Source: Actinoplanes sp. N902-109
GTDB taxonomy: Bacteria > Actinomycetota > Actinomycetes > Mycobacteriales > Micromonosporaceae
Direction: 5' to 3'
Assembly: GCF_000389965.1 (NCBI RefSeq)
Contig: NC_021191.1
Location: 7,193,501-7,257,500, forward strand
DNA length: 64,000 bases
In this document: piece after piece, positions 25,694 to 33,637 of the stretch
How positions within the stretch are numbered: position 1 is the stretch's first letter
Layout: the number at the start of each line of letters is the position of its first letter
Position numbers and translations under genes: made by a program
The notes under the pieces: generated by a model
Told to the model about the DNA's origin: nothing
Seen by the model: only the letters and a program-made list of their open reading frames with translations
Database searches by the model: none

Positions 25694-26581
25694 GTGAGAA
25701 TTCGTCGAGCCGGGCCCATCGCCGTGGCGGCGCTGGCCGGGGTGCTGGGCCTCGCCTCGCCGGCGCTGGCCGGGACGGGCGCACCCGGCGACCAGGCCCC
25801 GCCCGGCGTTCCGGGGACGGGCGCTTCGGGAGGGCTGGGATCTCCGGACGGGTCGGGGACGGGGGTCCCGGGAGGTCCCGGGTTGCCGGACGGTCCCGGA
25901 TCGGGACCGACGCCGGTGCCCACGGATCCGGACTGCACCGCGATGAGCATGCCCACGCCGCCGGTGCCCGTGGATCCCGATCCGGGAACGGGCGCTGCGG
26001 GGACGGGCGCCGCGGGGACGCCATCCAGCGGGGCGGCGGACGAGCAGGCTGTTCCGAGCATCGGGCTGACGATCGCCGGGGCGGTCGGGCAGCCGAGTGA
26101 GCTGCAGATGGCGCTGTGGGGCAATCCCGACGTGACGGCGTTCGGCTATCGGCTCGGGGATGCCGACGAGGTCGTGGTGCCGGCCGTCGACGGTGTCGCC
26201 ACCACGCCGGTGGTGTTCACGGCGAAGAACACGACCGTCAGCGTGCGGGCGTTCGCCGGTGAGACGGTCATCGGTGCCGCGTCCACGGATTTCTACCTCA
26301 CCGATGCGCCGTACCTCGGTTCGGTCTTCGCGCAGTGGGATGCGCCGCCGGTCGGGTGTGCGGGGACGTTCTGGCTCTACCCGCGGGTGCCCGATGTGCA
26401 GGGTTACCGGGTGACCTTCGGCGACGAGCCCGAGCGTGCGGTGGCCGCCGACGCGGACGGGCAGGCGCGGCTGACCTGGACGTCGCCGGCCGTGGGTGAC
26501 TACACGGTGGTGGCGCGCTCGGTGACCGCCGACGGCACGGTGTCCGACCCGGCCTACTACAGCTTCACCGTGACCCGCTGA
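25694..26581 (+). CDS. Secreted Ig-like repeat protein, short paralogue
   Basis: A 295-residue secreted protein. The signal peptide ends SPALA (about 26). A long Gly/Pro/Thr-rich linker (30-120, repeating GTG-x-PG-type units) is followed by two Ig-like units similar to those of the upstream gene (FAGETVIGAASTDFYLTDAP; then GTFWLYPRVPDVQGYRV and VARSVTADGTVSDPAYYSF). GTG at 25694 follows GGAAGGAT. Same strand as the 960-residue paralogue, 98 bp apart, so probably a duplication and partial co-expression. No catalytic residues seen. Confidence 0.8.
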   Translation: MRIRRAGPIAVAALAGVLGLASPALAGTGAPGDQAPPGVPGTGASGGLGSPDGSGTGVPGGPGLPDGPGSGPTPVPTDPDCTAMSMPTPPVPVDPDPGTGAAGTGAAGTPSSGAADEQAVPSIGLTIAGAVGQPSELQMALWGNPDVTAFGYRLGDADEVVVPAVDGVATTPVVFTAKNTTVSVRAFAGETVIGAASTDFYLTDAPYLGSVFAQWDAPPVGCAGTFWLYPRVPDVQGYRVTFGDEPERAVAADADGQARLTWTSPAVGDYTVVARSVTADGTVSDPAYYSFTVTR

Positions 26582-26622
26582 CCGCAGCCGCGAAACGCAA
26601 CCGGGCCGAGCAGGGCACCGGG

Positions 26623-26656
26623 GGTCCGGCCCGGGGCGTGAGCTCCGGGCCGGACC
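26623..26656. terminator. Bidirectional hairpin terminator
   Basis: GGTCCGGCCCGG (26623-26634) pairs perfectly with CCGGGCCGGACC (26645-26656), a 12-bp stem with a 10-nt loop. It separates the convergent Ig-like gene and the EF-Tu gene, 6 bp beyond the EF-Tu stop. Confidence 0.85.
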
Positions 26657-26661
26657 TGCGG

Positions 26662-27849
26662 TCAGTCGAGCAGCTCGGTGACCGTGCCGGCGGCTACGGT
26701 GCGACCGCCCTCGCGGACGGCGAAGCCGAGACCGGTCTCCATCGGCACCTCCTTGCCCAGGTGCACCGTGAGGTCCACGGTGTCGCCCGGCATGACCATG
26801 GCAAGGTCGCCGAGGTCGATGGCGCCGGAGACGTCCGTGGTGCGGAAGAAGAACTGCGGGCGGTAGTTGGCCACGAAGGGCGTGTGCCGGCCCCCTTCCT
26901 CCTTCTTCAGCGCGTACAGCCGGGCGCGGAAGCTGCGGTGCGGCGTGACACTGCCGGGCAGGGCCACGACCTGGCCACGCTGGACCTGGTCGCGCTTGAT
27001 GCCGCGGAGCAGCACCGCCGCGTTGTCGCCGGCCTCCGCCGTGGGCAGCGACTTGCCGAACGTCTCCAGCCCGGTGGCCACCGTACCGATGGTCGGGCCG
27101 AGACCCACGACCTCGACCGGCTCGCCGACGCGCAGCACGCCGCGCTCGACCTTGCCGGTCACGACCGTGCCGCGGCCGCTGATGGTGAGCACGTTCTCGA
27201 TCGGCATCAGGAACGGCTCGCCGAGCTCGCGCGGCGGCACCGGCACGTACTCGTCGACCGCGGTGAGCAGGTCGGCCACCGACTGCACCCAGTGCGGGTC
27301 GCCTTCGAGGGCCTTGAGCGCGCTCACCCGGACCACCGGGACCTCGTCGCCCGGGAAACCGTACTCGCTGAGCAACTCGCGGACCTCCAGCTCGACCAGG
27401 TCGAGCAGTTCCCCGTCGGCGACGGCGTCGCTCTTGTTCAGCGCCACCACCAGGTACGGCACCCCGACCCGCTGGGCGAGCAGCACGTGCTCCCGGGTCT
27501 GCGGCATGGCGCCGTCCTGCGCCGACACGACCAGGATCGCGCCGTCCACCTGGGCCGCACCCGTGATCATGTTCTTCACGTAGTCGGCGTGGCCGGGCAT
27601 GTCGACGTGGGCGTAGTGGCGGGCGGGGGTCTCGTACTCGACGTGGGCGATGTTGATGGTGATGCCCCGGTCGTGCTCCTCCGGGGCCTTGTCGATCCCG
27701 TCGAACGCGACGTACCGGTTGGCGGCCGGGTCGCTGTCGGCGAGAACCTTGGTGATGGCGGCGGTCAGGGTGGTCTTGCCGTGGTCGACGTGTCCCATCG
27801 TGCCGATGTTCAGGTGCGGCTTGGTGCGGACGAACTGGCTCTTGGCCAT
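26662..27849 (-). CDS. tuf: Elongation factor Tu paralogue, stand-alone
   Basis: A 395-residue EF-Tu with all three domains. G1 is GHVDHGKTT (19-27), the switch-II motif is DMPGHADY (83-90; usually DCPGH), and NKSD (138-141) replaces NKCD or NKAD. The carboxy region keeps EGGRHTPF, YRPQFFFRTTDV and FAVREGGRTV. The residue aligned with E. coli Gln124 is Arg127 in LAQRVGVPY, where bacterial EF-Tu has RQ. The gene is not in an rpsL-rpsG-fusA-tuf cluster, so it is probably an extra copy. It has a 277-bp upstream region and a strong terminator. Function as a full elongation factor is likely but not certain. Confidence 0.92.
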   Translation of the reverse strand: MAKSQFVRTKPHLNIGTMGHVDHGKTTLTAAITKVLADSDPAANRYVAFDGIDKAPEEHDRGITINIAHVEYETPARHYAHVDMPGHADYVKNMITGAAQVDGAILVVSAQDGAMPQTREHVLLAQRVGVPYLVVALNKSDAVADGELLDLVELEVRELLSEYGFPGDEVPVVRVSALKALEGDPHWVQSVADLLTAVDEYVPVPPRELGEPFLMPIENVLTISGRGTVVTGKVERGVLRVGEPVEVVGLGPTIGTVATGLETFGKSLPTAEAGDNAAVLLRGIKRDQVQRGQVVALPGSVTPHRSFRARLYALKKEEGGRHTPFVANYRPQFFFRTTDVSGAIDLGDLAMVMPGDTVDLTVHLGKEVPMETGLGFAVREGGRTVAAGTVTELLD

Positions 27850-28126
27850 GGGAAAGTCCTTACTGGCTGTAAGAAACGAGAGAACCCGCGCAGGGTCGTG
27901 CCACCCGTCCCCTGGGTTCCGGACTGCTGGGGACGGGTCAGATTCGGGTATCGGCGCCCGGAAGCGTGCCCACCGGAGCCGGAAGCGCGCACCCGGGAGC
28001 CACCGCGAGGGGCAGCTGCGAACCGGGTGCGAACATGGCGATCACGGTAGGCCGGAACGTTCGGAGGCGCGACTCTATTTCCCGGACGCCGGCGCCGTGC
28101 GCAGCGGCCGCTGCCCGGGGACGCCG

Positions 28127-28906
28127 TCAGACGCGCTGGATGTCGGCGAGCGGGGCCATCACGATGCGCGGCTTCTTGGCCGGGTCCAGCCACTTGAGAA
28201 TGTTGATCATGTTGGTGCGGGACACCGACACGCAGCCGGCCGTCGAGCCGGAGCCGTTGATGTGCAGGAAGATGGCCGAGCCGCGGCGCACGTCGACCGG
28301 CTTGCTGGTCACATACTGCGAGTGCGGGGTGTCCCAGGTGATGCTGGAGCCGACCGGCCGGTTGAAGTCGACGACGGCCGCGTACTCGTACTGGGTCGGA
28401 TAGGCGGCCAGCTGCTCGGACTGGCCGGTGCGCCAGGTCCTGGTGCTGGAGGCCCACGGCTGGAACAGGTTGTAGGTCTTGGCGTCCTTGTTGTCGCCGA
28501 CCCAGTAGTCGTCGCCGCCCGCCTTGGTGTACGTGACCTTGGTGCCGGGGTTGGCCTTCAGCCCGAACGCCGAGGTGATCCGGAAGGTGCCCATCGGGGT
28601 GGTGCCGGTGTCCTGGATCCGCTTGGCGGCCCACTCCCACCCGCCGTAACCGTTGCGTGCCGGCATCGCGGCGAACTTCTCCGACCAGACCCCCGAGGTG
28701 CTTCTCTGGTACGTGCGCAGCGTCCCGGTCGTGGTCGTGCGCCCGGTGCCGGTGACCACGACGACCTGCTGGGCGTCGCCGATGTTCTTCAGCTTCGAGG
28801 GGTGGTACGCGGGCACCGCCGCGGCATCGGCCGACAGGGTCCAGACGACGCCGAGTCCTAACAAGACAGCCGCGAGGGCCAGCCCGGCCGCGAGCAGTTT
28901 CCGCAT
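28127..28906 (-). CDS. L,D-transpeptidase family protein
   Basis: A 259-residue exported protein. The N-terminal signal or anchor covers about 4-28 and ends near SADAAA. The C-terminal YkuD-like catalytic motif is HINGSGSTAGCVSVS, with His215 and Cys225, which fits L,D-transpeptidase/carboxypeptidase enzymes that crosslink peptidoglycan. No proline-rich or LysM anchor is seen. The kinase gene downstream ends 20 bp before this start, so the two may be linked transcriptionally. The classical HGT motif is replaced by HIN. Confidence 0.82.
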   Translation of the reverse strand: MRKLLAAGLALAAVLLGLGVVWTLSADAAAVPAYHPSKLKNIGDAQQVVVVTGTGRTTTTGTLRTYQRSTSGVWSEKFAAMPARNGYGGWEWAAKRIQDTGTTPMGTFRITSAFGLKANPGTKVTYTKAGGDDYWVGDNKDAKTYNLFQPWASSTRTWRTGQSEQLAAYPTQYEYAAVVDFNRPVGSSITWDTPHSQYVTSKPVDVRRGSAIFLHINGSGSTAGCVSVSRTNMINILKWLDPAKKPRIVMAPLADIQRV

Positions 28907-28925
28907 AACCGGGCACCCTACCGTC

Positions 28926-30563
28926 TCAGAAGCGGAATTCGTCGCCCGCGACCGCCCCCGTCGACGCCGGGCCCCGCCCGGCGAAGCGCCACGTCATCAC
29001 CACCTGGTAGCGGTGACCCCGCTCGGCCGGTACGGTGACCGGTCCGCACTCGTGCGTGTAGGAGTGGTTGCCGTACTCGAGCCCGTCGCAGGTCTTCGCC
29101 CCGGTGGTGGTGCCGCTCTCGAGGTTGCGCAGGGCCACCGACACCGACGCGGTCCCCTCGCGCGGGCTGATCAGCCCGGCCCGGATCTCCACATGCTCGC
29201 CCACCTGGTGACAGGGCTTGACGACCACCGGGTTGTCCCGGCGCAGCGAGTAGCGCTGGTCGCAGTTCAGCGGGCCGGCGGCGTGCTCGGTGATCGGTGA
29301 CCTGGTGGTGCGGGTGGGGGCGGGCTTCGGGCGTACGGTGGCGGTGGTCCGGGTTGCCGTGACCGCGACCTGATCGCGGGTCTTGATCCTGCTGGCTTGT
29401 CTCGTCGCGGGCACCGACGCCGCCGGGGACGGCGCAACGCTCGCCACCAGCGGCGGCTGGGCGACGGCCTCGGACAGCGTGGTGGTGGTGTCGTGGGTGA
29501 AGTGCCAGGCGGTGGTGGCCACCCCGGAGGCCAGCATCGCCCCGCTGACCACCGCGGCCAGCCCCCACGGCCGGGCCCAGCGCCAGCTCGCCGGCTGGTT
29601 GCGCCGCCGGGGCGCGGGCAGCTGGGGCATCCCGGCCAGCGACGGGTGCGGCGACCGCTCGACCTGGACCCGGGGCTCGGCCGGCGGCAGGGCGGGCACG
29701 TCCTTCGCGGCCTTGGCGACGTCCTCCAGCGCGAGGATCAGGTCCGCGGCGCCCGGGCGGCGCGCCGGCCCGGCCAGGCAGCTGCCGATCACCGCCCAGA
29801 ACGGGTCCGGGATGCCCTCGCGCCGGTCCGGGTCGCCCTGCACGTGCAGGTCCATCAACCCGGCGACCGAGTCGGCGTCGTACGGCGGACACCCGGACAC
29901 CAGCTCGTAGAGCAGCACGCCGAGCGAGTAGATGTCGGCGGCCGGATCGGCGGGCGCGCCGTGGAAGGCCTCCGGCGACATGTAGTGCGGCGTGCCGATC
30001 ACCGCGTTCGTGGTGGTCAGCCCGGGGGTGTTGAGCAGCCGCGCGATGCCGAAGTCGGTGAGCCGCACGTCCCGTACGCCATCGGCCAGCAGCACGTTGT
30101 CCGGTTTCAGATCGCGGTGCACGATGCCCAGCCCGTGCGCCTCGGCCAGCGCTGCCGCGATCTGCGCACCGACCCGGGCGGCCACGGCCGGCGGCAGCGG
30201 CCCGTGGGAGCGCAGATGCTGGCGCAGGTTGCCACCGGCGACCAGATCCATCACCAGCCCGAGCGACTCGCCGACGCTGAACAGGTCGCGCACCCGGACC
30301 ACGTTGCGGTGCCGCAGCATCAGCAGGATCGTGCGCTCCTGCACGAACCGGCTGACCAGTTTGGGCTGGCGCACCAGGCTGTCGTGCAGCAGCTTCACCG
30401 CAACCGGCTCGCCCGAGGAGCGGTCGACGCCACGCCACACCGTGCCGGTGGCGCCCTGCCCGAGCGGCCGGAGAAGGAGGTACGAACTGCCGATGCAGCG
30501 CCCGCTGAGATCGAGGGTCGAGGCGCCGTCGCCCGCCCGGGCTTCGTTACGATCCATGTCCAT
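28926..30563 (-). CDS. Membrane Ser/Thr protein kinase (PknB-type)
   Basis: A 545-residue eukaryotic-like kinase. The Gly loop is GQGATG (35-40), beta-3 Lys58 lies in VAVKLL, HRDLKPDN (149-156) is intact, DFG is 170-172 and GTPHYMSPE closes the activation segment, so it should be active. After an intracellular linker, a membrane helix (about 365-385) leads to an extracellular Ser/Pro/Thr linker and a Cys-containing beta domain with four Cys (LNCDQRYS, KPCHQVGE, KTCDGLEY, HECGPVT) that could sense ligands. ATG at 30563 follows GGAGGGA. No PASTA repeats. It precedes the L,D-transpeptidase gene; cell-wall control is an inference. Confidence 0.9.
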   Translation of the reverse strand: MDMDRNEARAGDGASTLDLSGRCIGSSYLLLRPLGQGATGTVWRGVDRSSGEPVAVKLLHDSLVRQPKLVSRFVQERTILLMLRHRNVVRVRDLFSVGESLGLVMDLVAGGNLRQHLRSHGPLPPAVAARVGAQIAAALAEAHGLGIVHRDLKPDNVLLADGVRDVRLTDFGIARLLNTPGLTTTNAVIGTPHYMSPEAFHGAPADPAADIYSLGVLLYELVSGCPPYDADSVAGLMDLHVQGDPDRREGIPDPFWAVIGSCLAGPARRPGAADLILALEDVAKAAKDVPALPPAEPRVQVERSPHPSLAGMPQLPAPRRRNQPASWRWARPWGLAAVVSGAMLASGVATTAWHFTHDTTTTLSEAVAQPPLVASVAPSPAASVPATRQASRIKTRDQVAVTATRTTATVRPKPAPTRTTRSPITEHAAGPLNCDQRYSLRRDNPVVVKPCHQVGEHVEIRAGLISPREGTASVSVALRNLESGTTTGAKTCDGLEYGNHSYTHECGPVTVPAERGHRYQVVMTWRFAGRGPASTGAVAGDEFRF

Positions 30564-30763
30564 CTGCGGTCGTTCCCTCCACGAGTCGGCCGAAGCGGAA
30601 TGATGCGCATTGTCCAGATCATCCGGCAAATTCCGGTGCCGGAGTTGGCGGCAGACGACGAGCATCGCGATCACCCGTCACCACAGCACCGTCAGGTCGT
30701 TGCTTTGGTTGCATTCCTTCTGAACCGCCCGCACCGCGAGGCAGATCAGCCGATAGTTGCCAC

Positions 30764-32818
30764 ATGGGTGTCATGGCTTATCCCCTCCGGTACGCGCTGG
30801 CCGACCTGGCCCTCGCGCTCAGCCGCGCCACCGATGCGGAACAGGTGCGCGCGACGGCTGCCCGTGCGGCGGCGGACATGCTCGGCGACGGCGCCGGGAT
30901 CCAGCTGCTCGGCGATGACGGGCGCTACGAACCGATCACGTACCTGCATGCCGACGACGGGCTGAGCCTGCCGTACGCGCATCTGCTGGACCGCCGGGGC
31001 GAGCAACCCGACGACGAGTTCTCCACCAGCCTGGCCGCCAGCCGGCGACCGATGGTGCTGACCGGCGAGAACGACGAACCGCTCACCGAGCTGCCCCGCC
31101 AGCGGCACACCGCGTACGAGGCCCCGGTGGTGCACGCCGCCGTGCTGTGCCCGGTGATCGTCGACAACACGTACGCCGGTTACCTGGTGCTCACCCGCGC
31201 GACGCCCGGTGCCACGTACACCCCGGCCGAGGTGGAACTGGCCCGCGACATCGCCGGTGAGCTGTCGCTCGCGGTGTCCTCCGCCCGCGCCCTGGAACGC
31301 CTGCGCGCCAGCGAGGAACGGTACCGGCGGGTGCTGGAGACCATCCCCGAGGGCGTGCTGCAGCTCGACACCGAGGGGCGCGCCACCTACGCCAACGAAC
31401 CCATCGGCGTGGTCCTCGGCATGCCGCGCCAGCAGCTCATCGGCATCTCCCTGCGCGGCTTCCTGGACAACAGCGGGCAGGCCGAGCTGACCCGCCGGCT
31501 CGCCGAGTGCAAGGCCGGCCGGTCCACGGTCGGTGCCAGCCGGCTGCTGCGTGCGGACGGTTCGCACCGCAGCGTACGGATGAGCATGATGCCGTTGGAG
31601 GACGAGAGCGGGCGCTACAACGGCGTGCTGTGCATGGTCACCGACACCACCGATCACATCGACGCCAAGGGGCTCAAGCGCCAGCTCGACCACCTGCGCC
31701 GGCTCGACAGCATGGGCCAGCTCATCGGCGGCATCTCGCACGACTTCAACAACCTGATGACCGTGGTCGCCGGTTCCGCCGACATGATCGCGACGACCAC
31801 CGCCGAGGGCACCCCGCAGCACCAGATGGCCAAGGACATCCTCGATGCGGTGGCCACCGGGCGCACCCTGACCCACCAGTTGCTCGCCTTCGGCCGTACC
31901 GAGGGGAACCGGCAGGAGATCATCCCGATCCCCGACCTGCTCACCGACGTGCAGAGCTTGTTCTCCCGCACGCTGGGCGAGCGGATCGGCCTCGATCTGG
32001 CCTTCAGCCCCGACATCTGGCCGGTACGGGGTGAGCGCGGCCCGCTCGAGCAGGCGCTGGTGAACCTGGCGGCGAACGCGCGCGACGCCATGCTGCACGG
32101 CGGGATGCTGCGCGTGGCGGCGTCCAACGAGGTGGTCGAGCCGGGCCAGTTCGCCGCCGAGAACGCCCCCGCGGGCAAAATCGTGCACATGGTCATCCAG
32201 GACACCGGCGTGGGCATGACCGACGAGACCCGCCGCCGTGCCCTGGAACCGTTCTTCACCACCCGTCCCACGGCGGCCGGCCTCGGCCTGGCCACCACGG
32301 CGGGCATCGTGCAGGGCCTGGGCGGCCACATCGAGCTGGAGTCCGAGCCCCGCATGGGCACCACGGTCCATCTCTACCTGCCCGCGGCCGAGGAACGCCC
32401 GGCCCCCTCGGTCGACCGCCAGGCCACCCCGCAGGTGATCGGCCGAGTCCTGATCGTCGAGGACCAGCCCGAGGTGGCCCAGCTCGTCCAACGCCTGATC
32501 GAGCCGGCCGGCTACGAGATCACCGTGGCCACCGACGCCCTGACCGCGGTCACCCAGGTCGCCTCGGGCGCCCACCCCGACCTGCTGATCACCGACGTCG
32601 TCATGCCCACGATGACCGGCCCCGAGCTGGCCTCCGCGCTGCGCACCCACCACCCCGACCTGCCGGTCCTGTTCATGTCCGGCTACACGGCGGCGTCGCT
32701 GGGCCCGCAGCTCCACCTGGACGCCAACAGCATGCTGCTGGAGAAGCCGTTCACCAGGTCGACGCTGCTGGGCGCCATCCGCACCCTCTGCGGCCCCCAA
32801 CCGCCCCGCCCAGCCTGA
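30764..32818 (+). CDS. Hybrid sensor histidine kinase (GAF-PAS-HK-REC)
   Basis: A 684-residue cytoplasmic hybrid kinase. A GAF domain (about 10-175) is followed by PAS (about 190-300), the His kinase core with His326 in GGISHDFNNLM, an ATPase domain (NLAANARDAM, DTGVGM, GLGLATTAG) and a C-terminal receiver with Asp611 in LLITDVVMP and Lys in MLLEKPF. No membrane helix is seen. The HDFNN-type H-box is common in orphan hybrid kinases. Its promoter is divergent from the Ser/Thr kinase gene (200-bp gap). No dedicated output regulator is adjacent. Confidence 0.9.
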   Translation: MGVMAYPLRYALADLALALSRATDAEQVRATAARAAADMLGDGAGIQLLGDDGRYEPITYLHADDGLSLPYAHLLDRRGEQPDDEFSTSLAASRRPMVLTGENDEPLTELPRQRHTAYEAPVVHAAVLCPVIVDNTYAGYLVLTRATPGATYTPAEVELARDIAGELSLAVSSARALERLRASEERYRRVLETIPEGVLQLDTEGRATYANEPIGVVLGMPRQQLIGISLRGFLDNSGQAELTRRLAECKAGRSTVGASRLLRADGSHRSVRMSMMPLEDESGRYNGVLCMVTDTTDHIDAKGLKRQLDHLRRLDSMGQLIGGISHDFNNLMTVVAGSADMIATTTAEGTPQHQMAKDILDAVATGRTLTHQLLAFGRTEGNRQEIIPIPDLLTDVQSLFSRTLGERIGLDLAFSPDIWPVRGERGPLEQALVNLAANARDAMLHGGMLRVAASNEVVEPGQFAAENAPAGKIVHMVIQDTGVGMTDETRRRALEPFFTTRPTAAGLGLATTAGIVQGLGGHIELESEPRMGTTVHLYLPAAEERPAPSVDRQATPQVIGRVLIVEDQPEVAQLVQRLIEPAGYEITVATDALTAVTQVASGAHPDLLITDVVMPTMTGPELASALRTHHPDLPVLFMSGYTAASLGPQLHLDANSMLLEKPFTRSTLLGAIRTLCGPQPPRPA

Positions 32819-32822
32819 TCCC

Positions 32823-33165
32823 TCAGTTCAGCCGCAAGCTGTGAGCACCGAAGTCAGCGATGATTTCGAGTCGTCCGCCGAGGGCAGCGATGTAGTTCCT
32901 CAACGTCCCGACCTCGGCGGAGTCGACCTCGCCGTTCTCGATTGCCGACGCCCGCGCCTGGGAGATGCGCATACGCTGCGCAAGCTGCGTCTGCGTCAGC
33001 TCCGCCGGACCGGGTCGAAAGCGACGAGGATGCGAACCTCGGTCGAGCCGGTCGACCCTGGTCGCAGTTCCTTCATACGGTGATAGCTGGAACTTTCGAT
33101 GCGCTTGACCAGTGGCGCCCCGAGGACAGGGCCCTCCCTCTCAAGCACAGACGCCGGGCTTTCCA
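32823..33165 (-). pseudogene. Remnant of a RelE/HigB-HigA type toxin-antitoxin pair
   Basis: Two fragments lie side by side in different frames. The upstream one resembles the middle of a RelE/HigB-type toxin: LEREGPVLGAPLVKRIESS, then MKELRPGSTG, then VRILVAFDPVRRS and a stop at 32996. The downstream one is the second half of an antitoxin helix-turn-helix: ELTQTQLAQRMRISQARASA then NGEVDSAEVGTLRNYIAALG, ending SLRLN at 32823. The toxin C-terminus and antitoxin N-terminus are missing, as if deleted together. The toxin N-terminus is also gone. Not expected to make either active protein. Confidence 0.7.
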
Positions 33166-33173
33166 GCGGCTGG

Positions 33174-33596
33174 TCAGCGGTCGAGCGGGTGGTTCTGCTG
33201 GACCGTCTGGAGCTGGAGCATGCCGGCCAGCTTGACGGTGACCGAGCGGGCCTCGAGGTGCAGGCGGGCGACGTTGAGCCGGTCATCGCCCAGGACGGCG
33301 AGCAGGGCCAGATCGCCGACGGCGTAGACCACGAGGTAGCCACGCTGGTTGTGGATCGTGCACTCGTGGAAGCCACCCTGGTTGAGCGCGCCGGCACAGG
33401 TGCGGCTGATGCCGTGGGCGCCGGCGGCGAGAGCGGCCAGGTCGTGCGGCTCGGTGTTGGACATCGTGTCGTGGAGGATCAGCAGCCCGTCGACACCGGC
33501 GATGACGCACCCCAGCACGCCGGTCACCTGGTGCCGTAACGCGGCGAGCTCCCCGCGGACGGCGTTGAACTGCTGCTCAGTGGTCGTGCTCTGCAC
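33174..33596 (-). CDS. Roadblock/LC7-like protein D
   Basis: A 140-residue protein with an initial helix (FNAVRGELAALRHQV), then the roadblock pattern VLGCVIAGVDGLLILHDTM, a helix, and the strand pair HNQRGYLVVYAVGDLALLAVL. Roadblock domains bind or regulate small GTPases (MglB-like) or scaffold complexes. GTG at 33596 follows GAGAAT. It is 41 bp after the long roadblock protein and is probably co-transcribed. No GTPase gene is present in the cluster. Confidence 0.75.
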   Translation of the reverse strand: MQSTTTEQQFNAVRGELAALRHQVTGVLGCVIAGVDGLLILHDTMSNTEPHDLAALAAGAHGISRTCAGALNQGGFHECTIHNQRGYLVVYAVGDLALLAVLGDDRLNVARLHLEARSVTVKLAGMLQLQTVQQNHPLDR

Positions 33597-33637
33597 CGGT
33601 GAATTCTCTTCTCGCCGCGCGTACGTATGGGGGGTTG

